Assembly (NCBI GenBank): GCA_037178855.1
Contig: JASJZC010000001.1
Span: 4,898,001-4,962,000, forward strand
Direction of reading: 5' to 3'
DNA: 64,000 bases
Origin: Oscheius sp. JU75
Lineage: Eukaryota > Nematoda > Chromadorea > Rhabditida > Rhabditidae
The notes under the pieces are model-generated. The model did no database searches, was not told the origin of the DNA, and saw nothing but the letters and a program-made list of their open reading frames with translations. The first letter of the stretch is position 1. Each line of letters starts with the position of its first letter. Both the position numbers and the translations under genes were made by a program. Positions 45,472 through 56,251 of the stretch are shown piece after piece.

Positions 45472-46088
45472 TCAAGAAACATACAAGTCGGTCTTGGTCA
45501 CAGGCTTCTCGACCACGTTTATCGTTTCGAGTTCCTTCAACGCGGAACGAATACTGACTTCGAGTGCCTGACGACGGGATTCTGGAGCTTGTGGGGATGC
45601 GGCAATGGATCTGAAAAACTTGTGTCCTTTTCAAAAGTATTCCTGCCTCTTGCTCCTCTTCTCCTCCCACTTGCTCGGATCCCACCAAGTCCGCGGAGGA
45701 TCCGGAGGCGTTGGTCTTTCCTCCGATCCTGTCATCACCATCCTCACCAATTGAGAAGACCTAAACTTCGACTCTTGGTGGTTAGGAACTTCTTTGGTGG
45801 GGCCTCCTTTACAAAAACCGGTTCAAATTGTTACAAAAAGTGCTGAGAGAGAGAAGAAATTGGAGAGTTCTCACACCTTTCGCAATGATCATCACAAGTG
45901 TACTTGGACTTCGGTCGGGTGAAATGTCTTCCGGACAGGTCGGGAAACTTCTGGCTCGCTGTCAGGAAATCAGGAGCCATGTAGATCTCGTTGTAGGCAC
46001 CCGAGTCCTTCATTCGTTTCAGCAGAACCTTCAAAAAGATCACAGTCCAAATTATTGAGGCATGCTGACGTACAAACTTATCGTCCAC
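45472..46088 (-). CDS. orphan protein, N-terminus unresolved
   Basis: Not recognised. Exons read VLLKRMKDSGAYNEIYMAPD, FLTASQKFPDLSGRHFTRPK, SKYTCDDHCER, then APPKKFLTTKSRSL, EERPTPPDPPRTWWDPSK and SIAASPQAPESRRQALEVSI with RSALKELETINVVEKPVTKT, ending DLYVS. A 57-bp intron with acceptor TTTTTCAG joins PSK to SIAAS and removes an in-frame TGA. One junction (after DDHCER) has inconsistent phase in my model. The first exon (IQVDDKF) has no ATG, so translation starts either in an upstream exon or at the Met of MKDSGAYNE (46013). Soluble, no signal peptide. Confidence 0.45.
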
Positions 46089-46333
46089 TTGAATCTCTCA
46101 GGTGGATCAAAACTTTAATTACGTCACAAATTTAGAGGGTCACAGGAGATGGGTCTATTTGATAGATTGATGAAGCGGAACAATTCTGTTTTTAAACAGA
46201 GGGTTTGAGATTCTTCAAAGTAGGGTGTTGTAGGGTGTAAAGTTATATCCATAAGCTTAGACCCTTACAATTACACATTCTCCTCTTTTGGAACCGAAGC
46301 ACGTGTCTGGACTGCTACGTGGTTTCGTGGAAA

Positions 46334-46706
46334 TTACAAGAGCCGTCGTAAATTGGTCGTGATAGATAAATAGCGTACTTCCTGCTGATTATCAACATGC
46401 CTGTTTTCCTACTTTTTAAATAAAAAAAAGGTCTCGGTGTTTCGATAAAACAAAATGAAGTACCTCTGGATCGCTGATATCGCATGGCGGTGCGGTGGGA
46501 GGAGGCTGTGTCGTAGTGGTAGTCGTTGTCGTCGTTGGCTGTTCTGACACCGGCCTCCATTCGACCAGCTCCCAGAATCGGACAGGTTCGGTCAGATTCG
46601 AAGTATCGATGGGCGGCTGCCATACTTTTACGTGGTAATGCGTCCTGGGCTGTTGGAGCGAGAGATTTGTGAGTAAGATGAGAGTAAAGATGGTTCTCTG
46701 GGTCAT
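46334..46706 (-). CDS. short secreted Thr/Pro-rich protein
   Basis: Not recognised. Signal peptide MTQRTIFTLILLTNLSLQ, then THYHVKVWQPPIDTSNLTEP and VRFWELVEWRPVSEQP. A run of nine Thr and a Pro-rich stretch follow, then CDISDPE. After a short intron it ends ENRHVDNQQEVRYLSITTNL RRLL. The Thr run and an N-glycosylation sequon (NLT) suggest a mucin-like, O-glycosylated spacer. One Cys only, so no disulphide core. About 107 residues. Confidence 0.55.
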
Positions 46707-47020
46707 AATCGACTCATAGTCTGAAAGACGTTTGGTATGAACAGTGATGAACGATAGCGGGTCGAGAAAAGAGCTGAAGCCCGGTCAGCCCCGGTTCAGC
46801 GAACAGTGCCTGCGCGCGCCACCGATCTGTGCGCGGGGGGAGGTGTGGCCGAACCGAAGACTGACCGTGTGGCGGCACGGTCCTAGACAATCTTTAGAGA
46901 GCTATCTGTCGGACATAAAGAAACTTTTAAGCTTGTAACAGGAGGAAATCGTAGACAGGCAGGGTGAAAGGACAAACAATTGGTCTTACAAGAAAACTGA
47001 CGATAATGAAGATGGTTTAT
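46707..47020. other. intergenic with a GC-rich patch
   Basis: Promoter side of the Thr-rich gene and 3' flank of the next gene. A GC-rich patch at about 46810-46890 contains GCGCGCGCC-like sequence. An open frame of 64 codons crosses it on the plus strand, with composition unlike the neighbouring genes. Confidence 0.3.
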
Positions 47021-48250
47021 TTAATGAAGAGCACAGTACAAGAACAAAGCGGTATCATAATCCTCTTGGGGATTCATCTTGGCGATATCTTTCCATTTAG
47101 CCCATGAGGCAGCATCAACCAACTTCGGCATCGCCTGGTCCTTTGTCAGCAGAAGATCATCCTCTTTCTGATTCTCTCTGAAACGTACCACAAGGTCAAT
47201 CATAAATAGTCCACCACAAACTTTTGACCGCCAAATTTGTAAATAGGGTATCCGTTGTTGCCATTCGAGGTGACTATTTTGTTGTGATCGTGACCCTGTC
47301 CGTAGTGACTGTCTTCTGGCTTGTCCTGTGGATAAAAGTAGCCTCTTTGATCTTTGGAATTCAAAGAAGTTTTTCTGAAAGTCAAGTTCACACGGTATCC
47401 TGAATGGCTTACAGGTTTTGGGTCTGATCGGGACCGTATACGCGATAGCCTCTTACTTTCTCTGCACCAGCTTCAGTACTTCTGAATCATTGAACATACA
47501 AAAACCACAATCTCTACCTCTTCTTTCTTCCTGAAATGTTGTATATGACATTGTATCCACGACGGCCTTTTGCATCTTCTTTTTTCTGCACTTCATTTTG
47601 CCCTTTCTGATCGTTGACTGGTTTTGCGCCGAAGTTATAAGAGATGTGGTAGCCGTGCGACTTTGACTCTCCTCCGTAGATGAGCATTGGCTCTCGAATA
47701 GCCAGAGCAGAGAACCGGATCATTTTCATGATGCCGTTGTTTTCCATATCCATGGCACATTTGCAGACCTCGGAACTAGGCGGATTCGTCTTGAGCTTTT
47801 GATATTGGTGTAAGGCCATCATCCACATTTCTTCCATGTGAAAGGCGTGGACAACCTTTTCCAGTGTGGAGAAAAACTTGATGTCGTAGCTGTTCGAATC
47901 CATGTGACTCAGAACCTTAATTCGCTAATTGAAGTATACAAATAAGGATCCACCTCGTCAAGAACCTTCATCCCCTCGGAATGGAATTTATCCGAACTGG
48001 GACCTCTTCTGTCCGGAGCGTAGGGAAGCACAGCGTCGTCCGCTTGCAGATCCATATTGATGGTCGGGACTCGGTTATTTTCGGTAACTGACGGTTCGAA
48101 CTTTCTCAATGTTCTCAAGCTGAGAGAATGGATGGCGTGACCGACATGAGGACCGAAGTTGTCACTGACTCCGGCTGATTTCAGAAGAGAAGAACAACTG
48201 TTGTTGGCTGCTAAAAGGAGAGTTGGTAGGCTGAGGAGAAGAAGTCGCAT
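47021..48250 (-). CDS. secreted orphan protein, long paralogue of a divergent pair
   Basis: Not a family I can name. Signal peptide MRLLLLSLPTLLLAANNSC. The conserved core is shared with the gene at 48565: LLKSAGVSDNFGPHVGHAIH, LRTLRKFEPSVTENNRVPTI, LPYAPDRRGPSSDKFHSEGM, SHMDSNSYDIKFFSTLEKVV, HAFHMEEMWMMALHQYQKLK and PPSSEVCKCAMDMENNGIMK, ending SWAKWKDIAKMNPQEDYDTA and LFLYCALH. Unlike its partner it has an insertion of about 130 residues between these blocks, basic and Gly/Tyr/Asn-rich with recurring GY motifs (SHGYHISYNFGAK, RRGYNVIYNISGRKK, RGYRVYGPDQ, QRGYFYPQDK, NNGYPIYKFGG). Intron 1 falls at the same LDE/VLSHMD position as in the partner. Confidence 0.72.
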
Positions 48251-48564
48251 CTCGAGTTGATTGTCTGAGGAACGAGCTGGGTTTTAAAGCTAGTGTTGAC
48301 TGTACTCTGATTAGTACATTTCATACTGTCCTTTCTGTTTCCATAAGTGCTCATTGAGAGTTAGCCCGTGTTGTTGTGTGTGTTCTCTGCTGATAAGCAT
48401 CAGCAAATAAGTTTTCATCGGAAACGAAGCTCCGGCAAATGCAGAAATAGACACCGAATCCAGTCAGTGTTTTTGGGACTGTCTTATCAGCATAATGAAA
48501 ACAAATCAAGAGCTCGAATCAAGGAGTATAAAACCCAGTATCGGATTAGTTTTTCACGTCCAAG
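48251..48564. promoter_or_regulatory. shared bidirectional promoter of two paralogues
   Basis: 314 bp between the two divergent starts. Each gene has the same element 38 bp before its ATG: TATAAAACCCAG on the plus strand (48527-48538) and TTTAAAACCCAG on the minus strand (48288-48277). The equal spacing and shared ACCCAG suggest the core promoter was duplicated with the gene. Confidence 0.6.
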
Positions 48565-49423
48565 ATGCTTCTTTTCCTCCTACTAGTTCCCCTCATCACT
48601 GCTCAGCCTGAGAAGTGCTACAGTACTCTGAAATCTGCTGGAGTAACTGATTCGTTTGGCGCCAACGTCGGACATGCCATTCACTCTATGACTGTTCGAT
48701 CTCTCAAGAGATTCGAGCCGACTGTTACCGAGAAGAACCGAGTTCCTACAATCAATCTGGACAACAATTCAGACGAAGCCATCATCCCGTACGCTCCCGA
48801 CCGTCAGGGACCAAGTGCTGGAACGTTCCACTCGGAGGGAATGAAGACACTGGATGAGGTTTTTATCTTTCATTCAGAACAACGTCTTTAGGTCCTGAGC
48901 CACATGGACGATAAGAAGTACGACATCAACGTTTTCACTCCTCTCGAAAAGGTCGTCCACGCGTTCCACATGGAAGAGGCCTGGGCAATGACCCATCATC
49001 TGTACGAGAGCCTCAAGGCGAATCCACCCAGCGCCGACGTCTGCAAATGCGCCATGGACGTGGAGAACAACGGAGTTTTGAAGATGCTCCGTTTCGCCGC
49101 CTTATCTATTAGAGAACCGATGCTGGTCTATGGAGACAAAATGAACTACTACAAGATGGATCCGAAGAACTACGTCCCACTCGGTTACACCTATCATTTC
49201 CTGTCTCCTAAAGCTTGGTAAGAGTTATTTATGTCAGTAACTTCGATTCAGGGCACAGTCCCAGCTCAGTCCAGAACAGATTCTGATGAAAACAGACCAG
49301 ACAATGCCTCGTCTGGACAGTGCCGCCGCCTGGGAAAAGTGGAAGTCGATTGGAAAGATGGACATGGCCGAGCATCAGGACACTGCTCTCTTCCTCTACT
49401 GTGCTCTGAACACTAACTTGTAA
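48565..49423 (+). CDS. secreted orphan protein, short paralogue of a divergent pair
   Basis: Signal peptide MLLFLLLVPLITAQPEKC. The core matches the minus-strand neighbour closely: LKSAGVTDSFGANVGHAIHS, VRSLKRFEPTVTEKNRVPTI, IPYAPDRQGPSAGTFHSEGM, SHMDDKKYDINVFTPLEKVV, HAFHMEEAWAMTHHLYESLK, PPSADVCKCAMDVENNGVLK, FAALSIREPMLVYGDKMNYY, then MPRLDSAAAWEKWKSIGKMD and DTALFLYCALNTNL. Three Cys are conserved between the copies near CKCAMD and the N-terminus. About 265 residues and mostly helical. TATA at -38. Function unknown; extracellular or luminal by its signal peptide. Confidence 0.75.
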
Positions 49424-49649
49424 ACTGTACGATAATAAACGATTACCATGTCCCAAGTACGTAGATTGGGTGCAAATATTTCGTCGAACCACGCATTTAT
49501 GGCGTCTGAGAACTTGTTCTGACCCGTTAAGCGAAGTGATATTAAACACTTTCTCCACCACCAAACTCTTGTTTTTCTTACCACATGTCCTCTTGCTGTT
49601 TGTTCATCTTTTGACCACAATTAGAAGATAATTCTATCACAAATACATC

Positions 49650-51581
49650 ATGGCAACCGAACGTTTCACTACAGAAAAGGTGAGTTACTCATTTCAATAG
49701 ATTGTCTCGTAGAAACAAGCATATGAGAATGCGAAAGGAATCGGCTGGGTCACGGCAGTAGTCTTCGTCGTTGGAGACCTTGTCGGAGGAGGGCTTTTGG
49801 GCCTTCCAGTCTCCATGGTTCAAGCCACATTCGTCCCCGGATTCATTCTTCTGATCGTTTATGGGTCAATCACAACATTCACCGGATACCTACTGGCTGA
49901 AATGTGGATAATGATGCAGGCTCGATGGCCGAAGTATCGAAAGTTTTGTCGAAAACCATACGTGGCCATGGCTAATCAGGCATACGGACCTTCATTGAAG
50001 AATCTACTGATAATTCTGCTCATCCTTACACAATTCGGCTTCGCCTGTGTTCTGCTCCTACTCGGAGCCAAAAATGCCGCCATTCTGCTCAATTTCTTTT
50101 TCTCCGTTAAGATCTCCTACTGCTATCTCATATTTATCGTTGGTCTGATTGTGTGGCCGGCGACCATGCTCCGATCCCCTATGGACTTCTGGTCAGTCAG
50201 TTTTCAGCTCCATATTTTTTGAAGAGTGAATTTGATCCGACTTGACAAAACTCGTTAAGTTTTGACATGTTACAACAAGTACCAACAACTTGTAACGTTT
50301 GCAGGCAGATTGCCATCTTTTCCGGTATCTCGAGTTCGATTGCAGCAGTTCTCATAGTTGTTGGAACCATCCATGACGCTTCCGTTTGTTCCTTGGTAGG
50401 TCCAAACAGTAAAATAGTATAGTTCTTTCAGCAAGCGACTCATCCCAATTTTGAATGGCAAAACTTCTTCATGGCCTACGGAACCTTCGCCTTCGCCTAC
50501 GGTAAGAGACAGAGTGATAAAATATTGGAATAGGTGGACACAACGTGCTTCCCTCTGTGCAACACGATATGCGTCGACCAGCAGACTTCAAGAAATCGGT
50601 CTTTGTGACTTTCTCACGTAACTCCAGACACAGTTTAAAAGTTCTAACAATAAGTGTTCAGTTGGCTTCATTTTTTACATTTCCGTGGCCGTCAGCGGCT
50701 ACGAGGTCTACGGAAATTCGTTAGGCGAGGCTGTCATTCCTTCGATACAACTTTCCTGGGTCAGAGAGACCGTGAACTTGATGATTGCTATTCACGTTCT
50801 GACGACGATAATTATCGTCCTCTCGCCAATGTTCCAGCTATTCGAGGACTTCTTAAAAGTGTCTCACAGTAAATAACATGCATCTTCTCTTTCGAAATCT
50901 TGCTCAGAATTTGGTTGGGGCCGCTTCCTGCTCAGATCTGTCAGTTACTGGTTGTGCGTCTTTATCTGTCTGACTGTTCCCAACTTTGGACCCTTGATGG
51001 ATCTGGTATCTTTGAGTCTAAATCTAAAAACTTGATTCCAGATTGGAGCCTCGACTATGACTATAACAAGCGCCGTTCTGCCAAATGTCTGCTACTTGTA
51101 CTTGAACGCCAGTGGTCGAAAAAGGGAGGAGAGGATCCGGAACGGAGAGATCAGAGCTGATAGTCCAGATGACAAAAGGGCAAACTGGAGAGAGTAAGAG
51201 TGATTCATTTCAAAATGTCGTGAAATTGCAGCATCGTCCATTACACCAAAAAACCAATTCTCGTATTCTGTCTCTTCTGCATCGGTCAGTACTTTCTCCT
51301 TTTCTGAAAAACAAAAGCATTTGAGTTTTCGGCACTGCTGGAGGAGTCGTGGCCTCGGTAGCATCTGCAATGAAACTGGCTTCTTCGGAAGTAGACGCTC
51401 CCTGTTACGTTCAATACTTCCGAACAGGTACATCTTTCCCTTCTCCTTCGAAAACAAAACACATTCAGGCCTCCCATTCAACGACCTGAATTCGGGAATG
51501 ATCAACTGCTGTGGCAGCTACAGGAACGTCACTGTCAGTGGCATCTCACCCCATGGTTACTGTAACGAAACCCCAAAATAA
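49650..51581 (+). CDS. amino acid/auxin permease (AAAP) family transporter
   Basis: Multi-pass transporter of the SLC32/36/38-related AAAP family, moving small neutral amino acids or similar solutes. Start MATERFTTEK, then the first helix block GIGWVTAVVFVVGDLVGGGL LGLPVSMVQA with the family's G-G-GLLGLP pattern. Further helices include GFILLIVYGSITTFTGYLLA, LLIILLILTQFGFACVLLLL, YCYLIFIVGLIVWPATML, IAAVLIVVGTI, FFMAYGTFAFAYGGHNVLPS VQHDMRRP (a conserved AAAP signature), GFIFYISVAVSGYEVYGNSL and LMIAIHVLTTIIIVLSPMFQ, with two or three more before the end. The C-terminal loop holds CCGSYRNVTVSG. The 3' end abuts MESH1. Confidence 0.82.
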
Positions 51582-51587
51582 AACAGT

Positions 51588-52296
51588 TTATTTATTCAAA
51601 TTCTTGTTGATAATGTCGTCCAGTAGCATCTCCAGAGCCTCATTAGTGCCTCGCATTCCAGACACGACCTCCTTCGACCACTGAAAGTACTCCTTGACGC
51701 GTCTTCTGTCCCATCCGATCGGATTGGCTCTCTCGATGTCTCTCAGATTGTACAGCTTGTCCGCTAAATGCACAAGTTTTGCTTTGTGCGAATGCTTCGG
51801 AGCATTCTCGATCTGTAGCTTCTTTCTGATCTCCCGAGGCTGCTTCTTGTCATCGGTACACTCCTTCACAATGTCGTGGATCTATAACAGTTTCAGATTT
51901 GTTTAGATTATACCCTACTTCCTGTCCAAACAGTTCTAAGATCTCTTCAAAGGTGGCCTTCGTGTCTTCGACTGTATCGTGAAGCATTGCAGCTGCAATC
52001 GTCACCGAATCGTAAACTTTCGCCTCGTTCGTCAGAATCTGAGAGACCCCAATTGGATGGTTGATGTACGGGGTTCCGCCGTGATCCTTTCTCCTTTGAT
52101 GACGATGACGACGAGCAGCGTAGTCGGCTGCCTAGAATCTGGTGTCTTTCTGTCAAAATACTTCTTCTACCTTGACGATCAAACTGACATCCTCGCAGAC
52201 ATTGTCCAGAAACTTCTTCGGAGCCCCGTCTCCTGTCTTCTTCTCTCCCTTCTCCAGTTCTGGATAGACGGTATAGGACTTCTTCTCGTCTTCCAT
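51588..52296 (-). CDS. HDDC3: MESH1-type HD-domain hydrolase (HDDC3)
   Basis: Metazoan SpoT homologue. It is a manganese-dependent HD hydrolase that removes pyrophosphate from (p)ppGpp in vitro; the human enzyme also dephosphorylates NADPH. Blocks in order: [67 protein letters not shown] (the HD metal site with ED), then [20 protein letters not shown] and [20 protein letters not shown], ending [20 protein letters not shown]. This follows the human enzyme across its length. An N-terminal extension of about 25 residues ([20 protein letters not shown]) is added. It converges on the transporter gene with only six bases between stop codons. Confidence 0.9.
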
Positions 52297-52439
52297 CTAA
52301 GCCAAAGAGTCAGATCAGTGATCGAGTGGTCATGAGTCAAGCATATTTGTTATTGTTCCAAGCCTTCTTATCAGGGTCTCAATTTTGTTTTGCTTCAAAA
52401 CACCTTCATAAAGTCTCGAGATTAGCTTTTTTCCAAGCT

Positions 52440-53020
52440 ATGATGTCTCTTCCCACCGCTCTTTTCTCAATTCTTGTCATTACTACAGTATACGGAGAAT
52501 GTCCCGACGACTGGCCTTACAAGTTGGATAAAAAGTAGACCTTCCCCTAACTGATATAAAAGCAAATTCCAGATGTTTTTTAGCCGTCGAGAACGACGTT
52601 TCCTTCTCAAAAGCCGAGGATTTCTGTGTCTCAAAAGGCGGACATTTGGTCACTGTGGAGTCAGCTCAAGAAAACGACGCAATCCAAAAGGCACTATGGA
52701 AAACGTTCCCAGAAAGAGATTTCTTCGCCTGGATCGGTTATAGCTACAATGAGGAGAAAGACAGTTGGCTGTGGGCCGATGGATCTTCTTCTTCCTACAC
52801 GAACTGGGCTGAAGGCTGTCCTTCCGCCAATCAGACGGTCCTACACGAATCTGCCTTGATGTCATATGGGAACGGGAAGTGGATGTGGGTTTTCATTGCA
52901 ACCAATAAAAACGTAAATTTTAGAAGTATGGATTCCGGATTCGTGGCCAAAGCTGTCTGTCAGATGAATCACAAAGAAGAAGTTCGGGTCTTTAGGAGCA
53001 GAGGTGTCCGGTATTTGTAA
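52440..53020 (+). CDS. secreted C-type lectin-domain protein
   Basis: Single CTLD with signal peptide MMSLPTALFSILVITTVYG. Pattern: ECPDDWPYKLDKKCFLAVEN, VSFSKAEDFCVSKGGHLVTV, FFAWIGYSYNEEKDSWLWAD, GSSSSYTNWAEGC and GFVAKAVCQM. The usual EPN/QPD sugar-specificity triplet and WND calcium motif are absent (WAEGC and KWMWVF stand in their places), so calcium-dependent sugar binding is unlikely. One of the usual inner Cys is shifted to the WAEGCPS position. Nematodes have large CTLD families used in cuticle and immune surfaces. One 38-bp intron. The C-terminal extension is EEVRVFRSRGVRYL. Confidence 0.78.
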
Positions 53021-53374
53021 TGAAATCAATGTGATAGTTCTCAGAGAGACAAAGAGAGGGGAGAAACAAAGCGCACAACAAGTAGATTGTGAAATGGTGA
53101 GGCTGTAACAGTGACGAGTCGTTGTGTTCTCCCCGCAAGAGGTGAAAGCGGTCAATTCGGAAACCTGTTCGAGGCGATCTCGTTCCTCGCCTGAGGCCAC
53201 AAGACTCATAAAAAGTTTCACTTTATTACTCAACTGATATTTAACAAAAAATATGGAGAAAAGAATGACTTACACCCTTAAAAGTCAGAATAATTAGGCT
53301 CTAAAATAAGTCAACAGGTCCAAATAACTTTCACAAGTATAAAAAAGAGGAATGTGCAGTCCGAAAAAAGGGTT
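53021..53374. other. convergent 3' flanks, no gene
   Basis: Between the ends of the lectin and SRP68 genes. Purine-rich at the start (AGAGAGACAAAGAGAG). A minus-strand frame enters from the left but has no start or splice support. Confidence 0.35.
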
Positions 53375-55580
53375 CTAACTCTTGCCCCAGAACCAGCCTT
53401 TCATCATTCCGGAGATGCCGGACTGCTGATCTTGTTGTCCTTCGGGCTCCTTTTGTCCGCCCTTTTCCTTCTTTGGCTGCGGCTTTGCACCCTCATTGGC
53501 CCTTTCTAGACGGGCTTGAAGCTCGTCCATCGGCATCTGGACATGATTCAGAGCCAGATCGAAGAAAATGGGTTTGTTGGGCATCGGGGCGAAGGCGGGA
53601 GGACAACGAGTCACAGGGACGGGCTTCTTCTTGGCCAGAGTCGTCTCAATAGCAGAAATGCACCACTTTGAGCTAGTGTCCAGCAATGTCTGAAGATGTT
53701 CTTGTCTAATGTCAAAACAAAAATCTACAGTCTTGCCGTCCAGTGCTTCACTGACTGCAACTTCTTGTCCGGCAGCAGCATCCGAGAGCTGTTTCGCTCT
53801 GGCAGCCTCTCGGTCCTTCTCGATCATCTCCGAAAGCTGCTTGAGCTCATCAACAGACTCCTTGAAGTAGCTGCTACCTTGCAAGCTCTTAGCTGCCTTC
53901 TCAGCCTCGGTTTTTCGCTGTCCAGCCCTCTCGAACAGGGCGTAAGCTTCGGCAAACTTGCCCTGAGCAGCATAGGCCACCGCCATGTGATGGCATCTGA
54001 AAAGCACTTGTTCACAGTTCAATTTTAAAGATAGAGGGACCTGAAGGCACGATAGAAGGCAATCTTCCCATTGAAGGCATTCGTAAGATCAGTGTTGGCT
54101 TCACATCCAGGAATCTCGATGACCTCTTTAAGATTTTCGATGACAGAGTCGTAGAGACGGAGCAGATCCTGCGGCTTCGCCTTCTTCTCGACTCTAGGAT
54201 AAATATTTGGATTAAAAAAAGTCAAAAACTCACTTAGAATTTTCAATAATAGACAGATAACGGGCGGCTGTTCCGCTGATCTTGAGGAAATCGAGGTAGG
54301 ACTTGATAGTACGAAGAGCCTGAAGGAATTCTACAATTCCAAACAAAAGAGGAAGAAAACTCACAGAGGCGTCAGCATTGGTAGAAGCCTTCCTACGAAT
54401 GAGGTCGTTGACCTTCTCGATGGCATCTCTCGTGTCCATGAGCTGTTTCTCGTAGAGGGCCATTCTCTCCTTGGCATTCTGACATTGCTTCAGCTCTCCC
54501 TCTGTTTGGCTCCAGCCCTGTATGACCTGCTTGATTTTGTCGTCTTCGACAGTACTGCGCTCGCCTCCCCATTCCACGACACAGGCCGAATCCGTCGAAG
54601 CCTTGGCTCTCATCTCGGCAATCAGATGCTAAATATAATTTCTATAGCTTGAAAGAAAGTAGCTACATCGAGTCCTTCTCCGCCTCCCAGCTGCAGCCTC
54701 AGCGACATCAGTTCGCTCATCGAGGCGTCAGAAGAATCACTCGAATTGAACTCGCACAGTCTGATCTGCGGCTGGACTTCTCTACATTTGCCCTTGTAGA
54801 TATTGGCCAGACTGGTGTTCGGTGTCGCCTCGGCCAGTCCTTCGTACAGTTGACGGGCAGCCTAAATCAATTTTGTTCGATGAAAAAAAAAGAAGAAATA
54901 CCTTGAGAGCTTCGGCAGCCTCTCTCCACTGACGCTGCTCGAAGCAGCAGATTCCAAGAAGCCAGGCGGCGTAGGCCTGGGCCTCCAGCTTTGTAGGAGC
55001 ATCGCAGCGTGAACTGTTGCGAACGAGAGCCTCGAGATTCTTGGCATGAACAACAGCTCTGAGAAACAGCGGTAAAAATGTCGGAAAAAAAAACACGAAC
55101 CTCTTCAAGTTCATTCTCATCGAGTACTTTTTCCTCAGCTTGTCCGGATTGTCTTCTAGTGAAAGCTTGTCGTGCATAGCCTGGGACCACGATCGCTCAG
55201 CTTCGAAAATACCAATTAGCATCAATCTGAAAGATATTTCTTTGAAGATAAAGGAATAAAATCTCACTTCTCATCGTTGAAAAGCTCATCAGTGAGCCAT
55301 TTCTTCTGGAACTTTGTCTTGTGACGAATCTTGCCCTTGTGCGAGTTTTGGAAGTTTGTCGTCTTGCGGATACGGTACAGCTTGGAGGCACAGTACGTTC
55401 TAAACGTGATGTTGGCCGAGTAAAAGGGAGATCGAACCTGTAGCGATAGTAGTCTCCGTGACGAAGACCGTGCTGCTGCTGGGCATCCTTGACCAATTCG
55501 AGAATTCGAACTGTGGGGAACATTGGCAGCTCAACGGGTACCTCGGCGGCCGAAGCATCTGCCATCTCTACATCAGGCAT
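53375..55580 (-). CDS. SRP68: signal recognition particle subunit SRP68
   Basis: Core protein of the SRP S domain. With SRP72 it binds 7SL RNA and is needed for translational arrest and ER targeting. Start MPDVEMADASAAEVPVELPM. Matching blocks with human SRP68: LVKDAQQQHGLRHGDYYRYR YCASKLYRIRKT, KWLTDELF, AERSWSQAMHDKLSLEDNPD, RKKYSMRMNLKRAVVHAKNL, APTKLEAQAYAAWLLGICCF, GKCREVQPQIRLCEFN, MSLRLQLGGGEGLD, KPQDLLRLYDSVIENLKEVI and CPPAFAPMPNKPIFFDLALN HV. It ends SGISGM MKGWFWGKS, the SRP68 C-terminal pattern. Seven or more short introns. A Lys/Gln-rich linker precedes the end. Confidence 0.92.
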
Positions 55581-56251
55581 CTTTTTGGACGATTTACCTT
55601 GATATTAACTAATTTACTAAGAAAATGAGCTTGAAAAGGTTCTGCATGTGCACTGTGCAACAAAAAGATTTTATCGATTTAAGGTGCTTTCGACTAGTGT
55701 ATACCAGCGAAATGAGTCGTTCTCCATTTATATTTAGCATTTTTTGACTTTGAGAGAGAAAAAAAACATGCAGAAAGTAGAAGGAAAGCTGGGAACAGTA
55801 GTGAAAACTATGAGATTTCAGTGACCGGTGGCACTTTTACGGTGACAGAAAATTAAATACGCAATTGCGGGCCATTTTTCGACCAGACGCCACTTGTCGG
55901 GCCTTATGATGCCGCGTGCTGCATGGTTTCTGTTCAGATTCAAACTTTCCCTTTGACTCGACGTAACTTTTTCCAGATTTATTTGACAGAACTGAAGATA
56001 AATGACATCTCAATTGAAACCGGAAAGAGTTACGCGTATAGACCCTATAGTTTCGGTCCATTATCGATTTTATTGAAGGTTCAGTGCTTGCCTAACTACT
56101 GACTTTTCAATGACCTCTTGCGATTTGATTTTTTCGCATCAACTCTCTATTGAAGTAACAGTACTGTAGATTAGGAGCTTTAGTGTAAGACGAGTCCACT
56201 TTCCTAGACCTCCTTTTTGCCTCTCTTCGCCAAAACAAACCGATTCCAGAA
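55581..56251. other. divergent intergenic region
   Basis: Promoter region between SRP68 (minus) and the zinc-finger gene (plus). AT-rich, with one open frame of 74 codons on the minus strand that looks random. It ends in CGATTCCAG two bases before the zinc-finger ATG, a likely splice or trans-splice acceptor. Confidence 0.35.

Noticed and set aside
45620-45680. In-frame TGA between QEYF and KGHKFF, looking like a selenocysteine codon
   Set aside because: A 57-bp intron with a good TTTTTCAG acceptor joins PSK to SIAAS in phase and removes the TGA. No need for selenocysteine.
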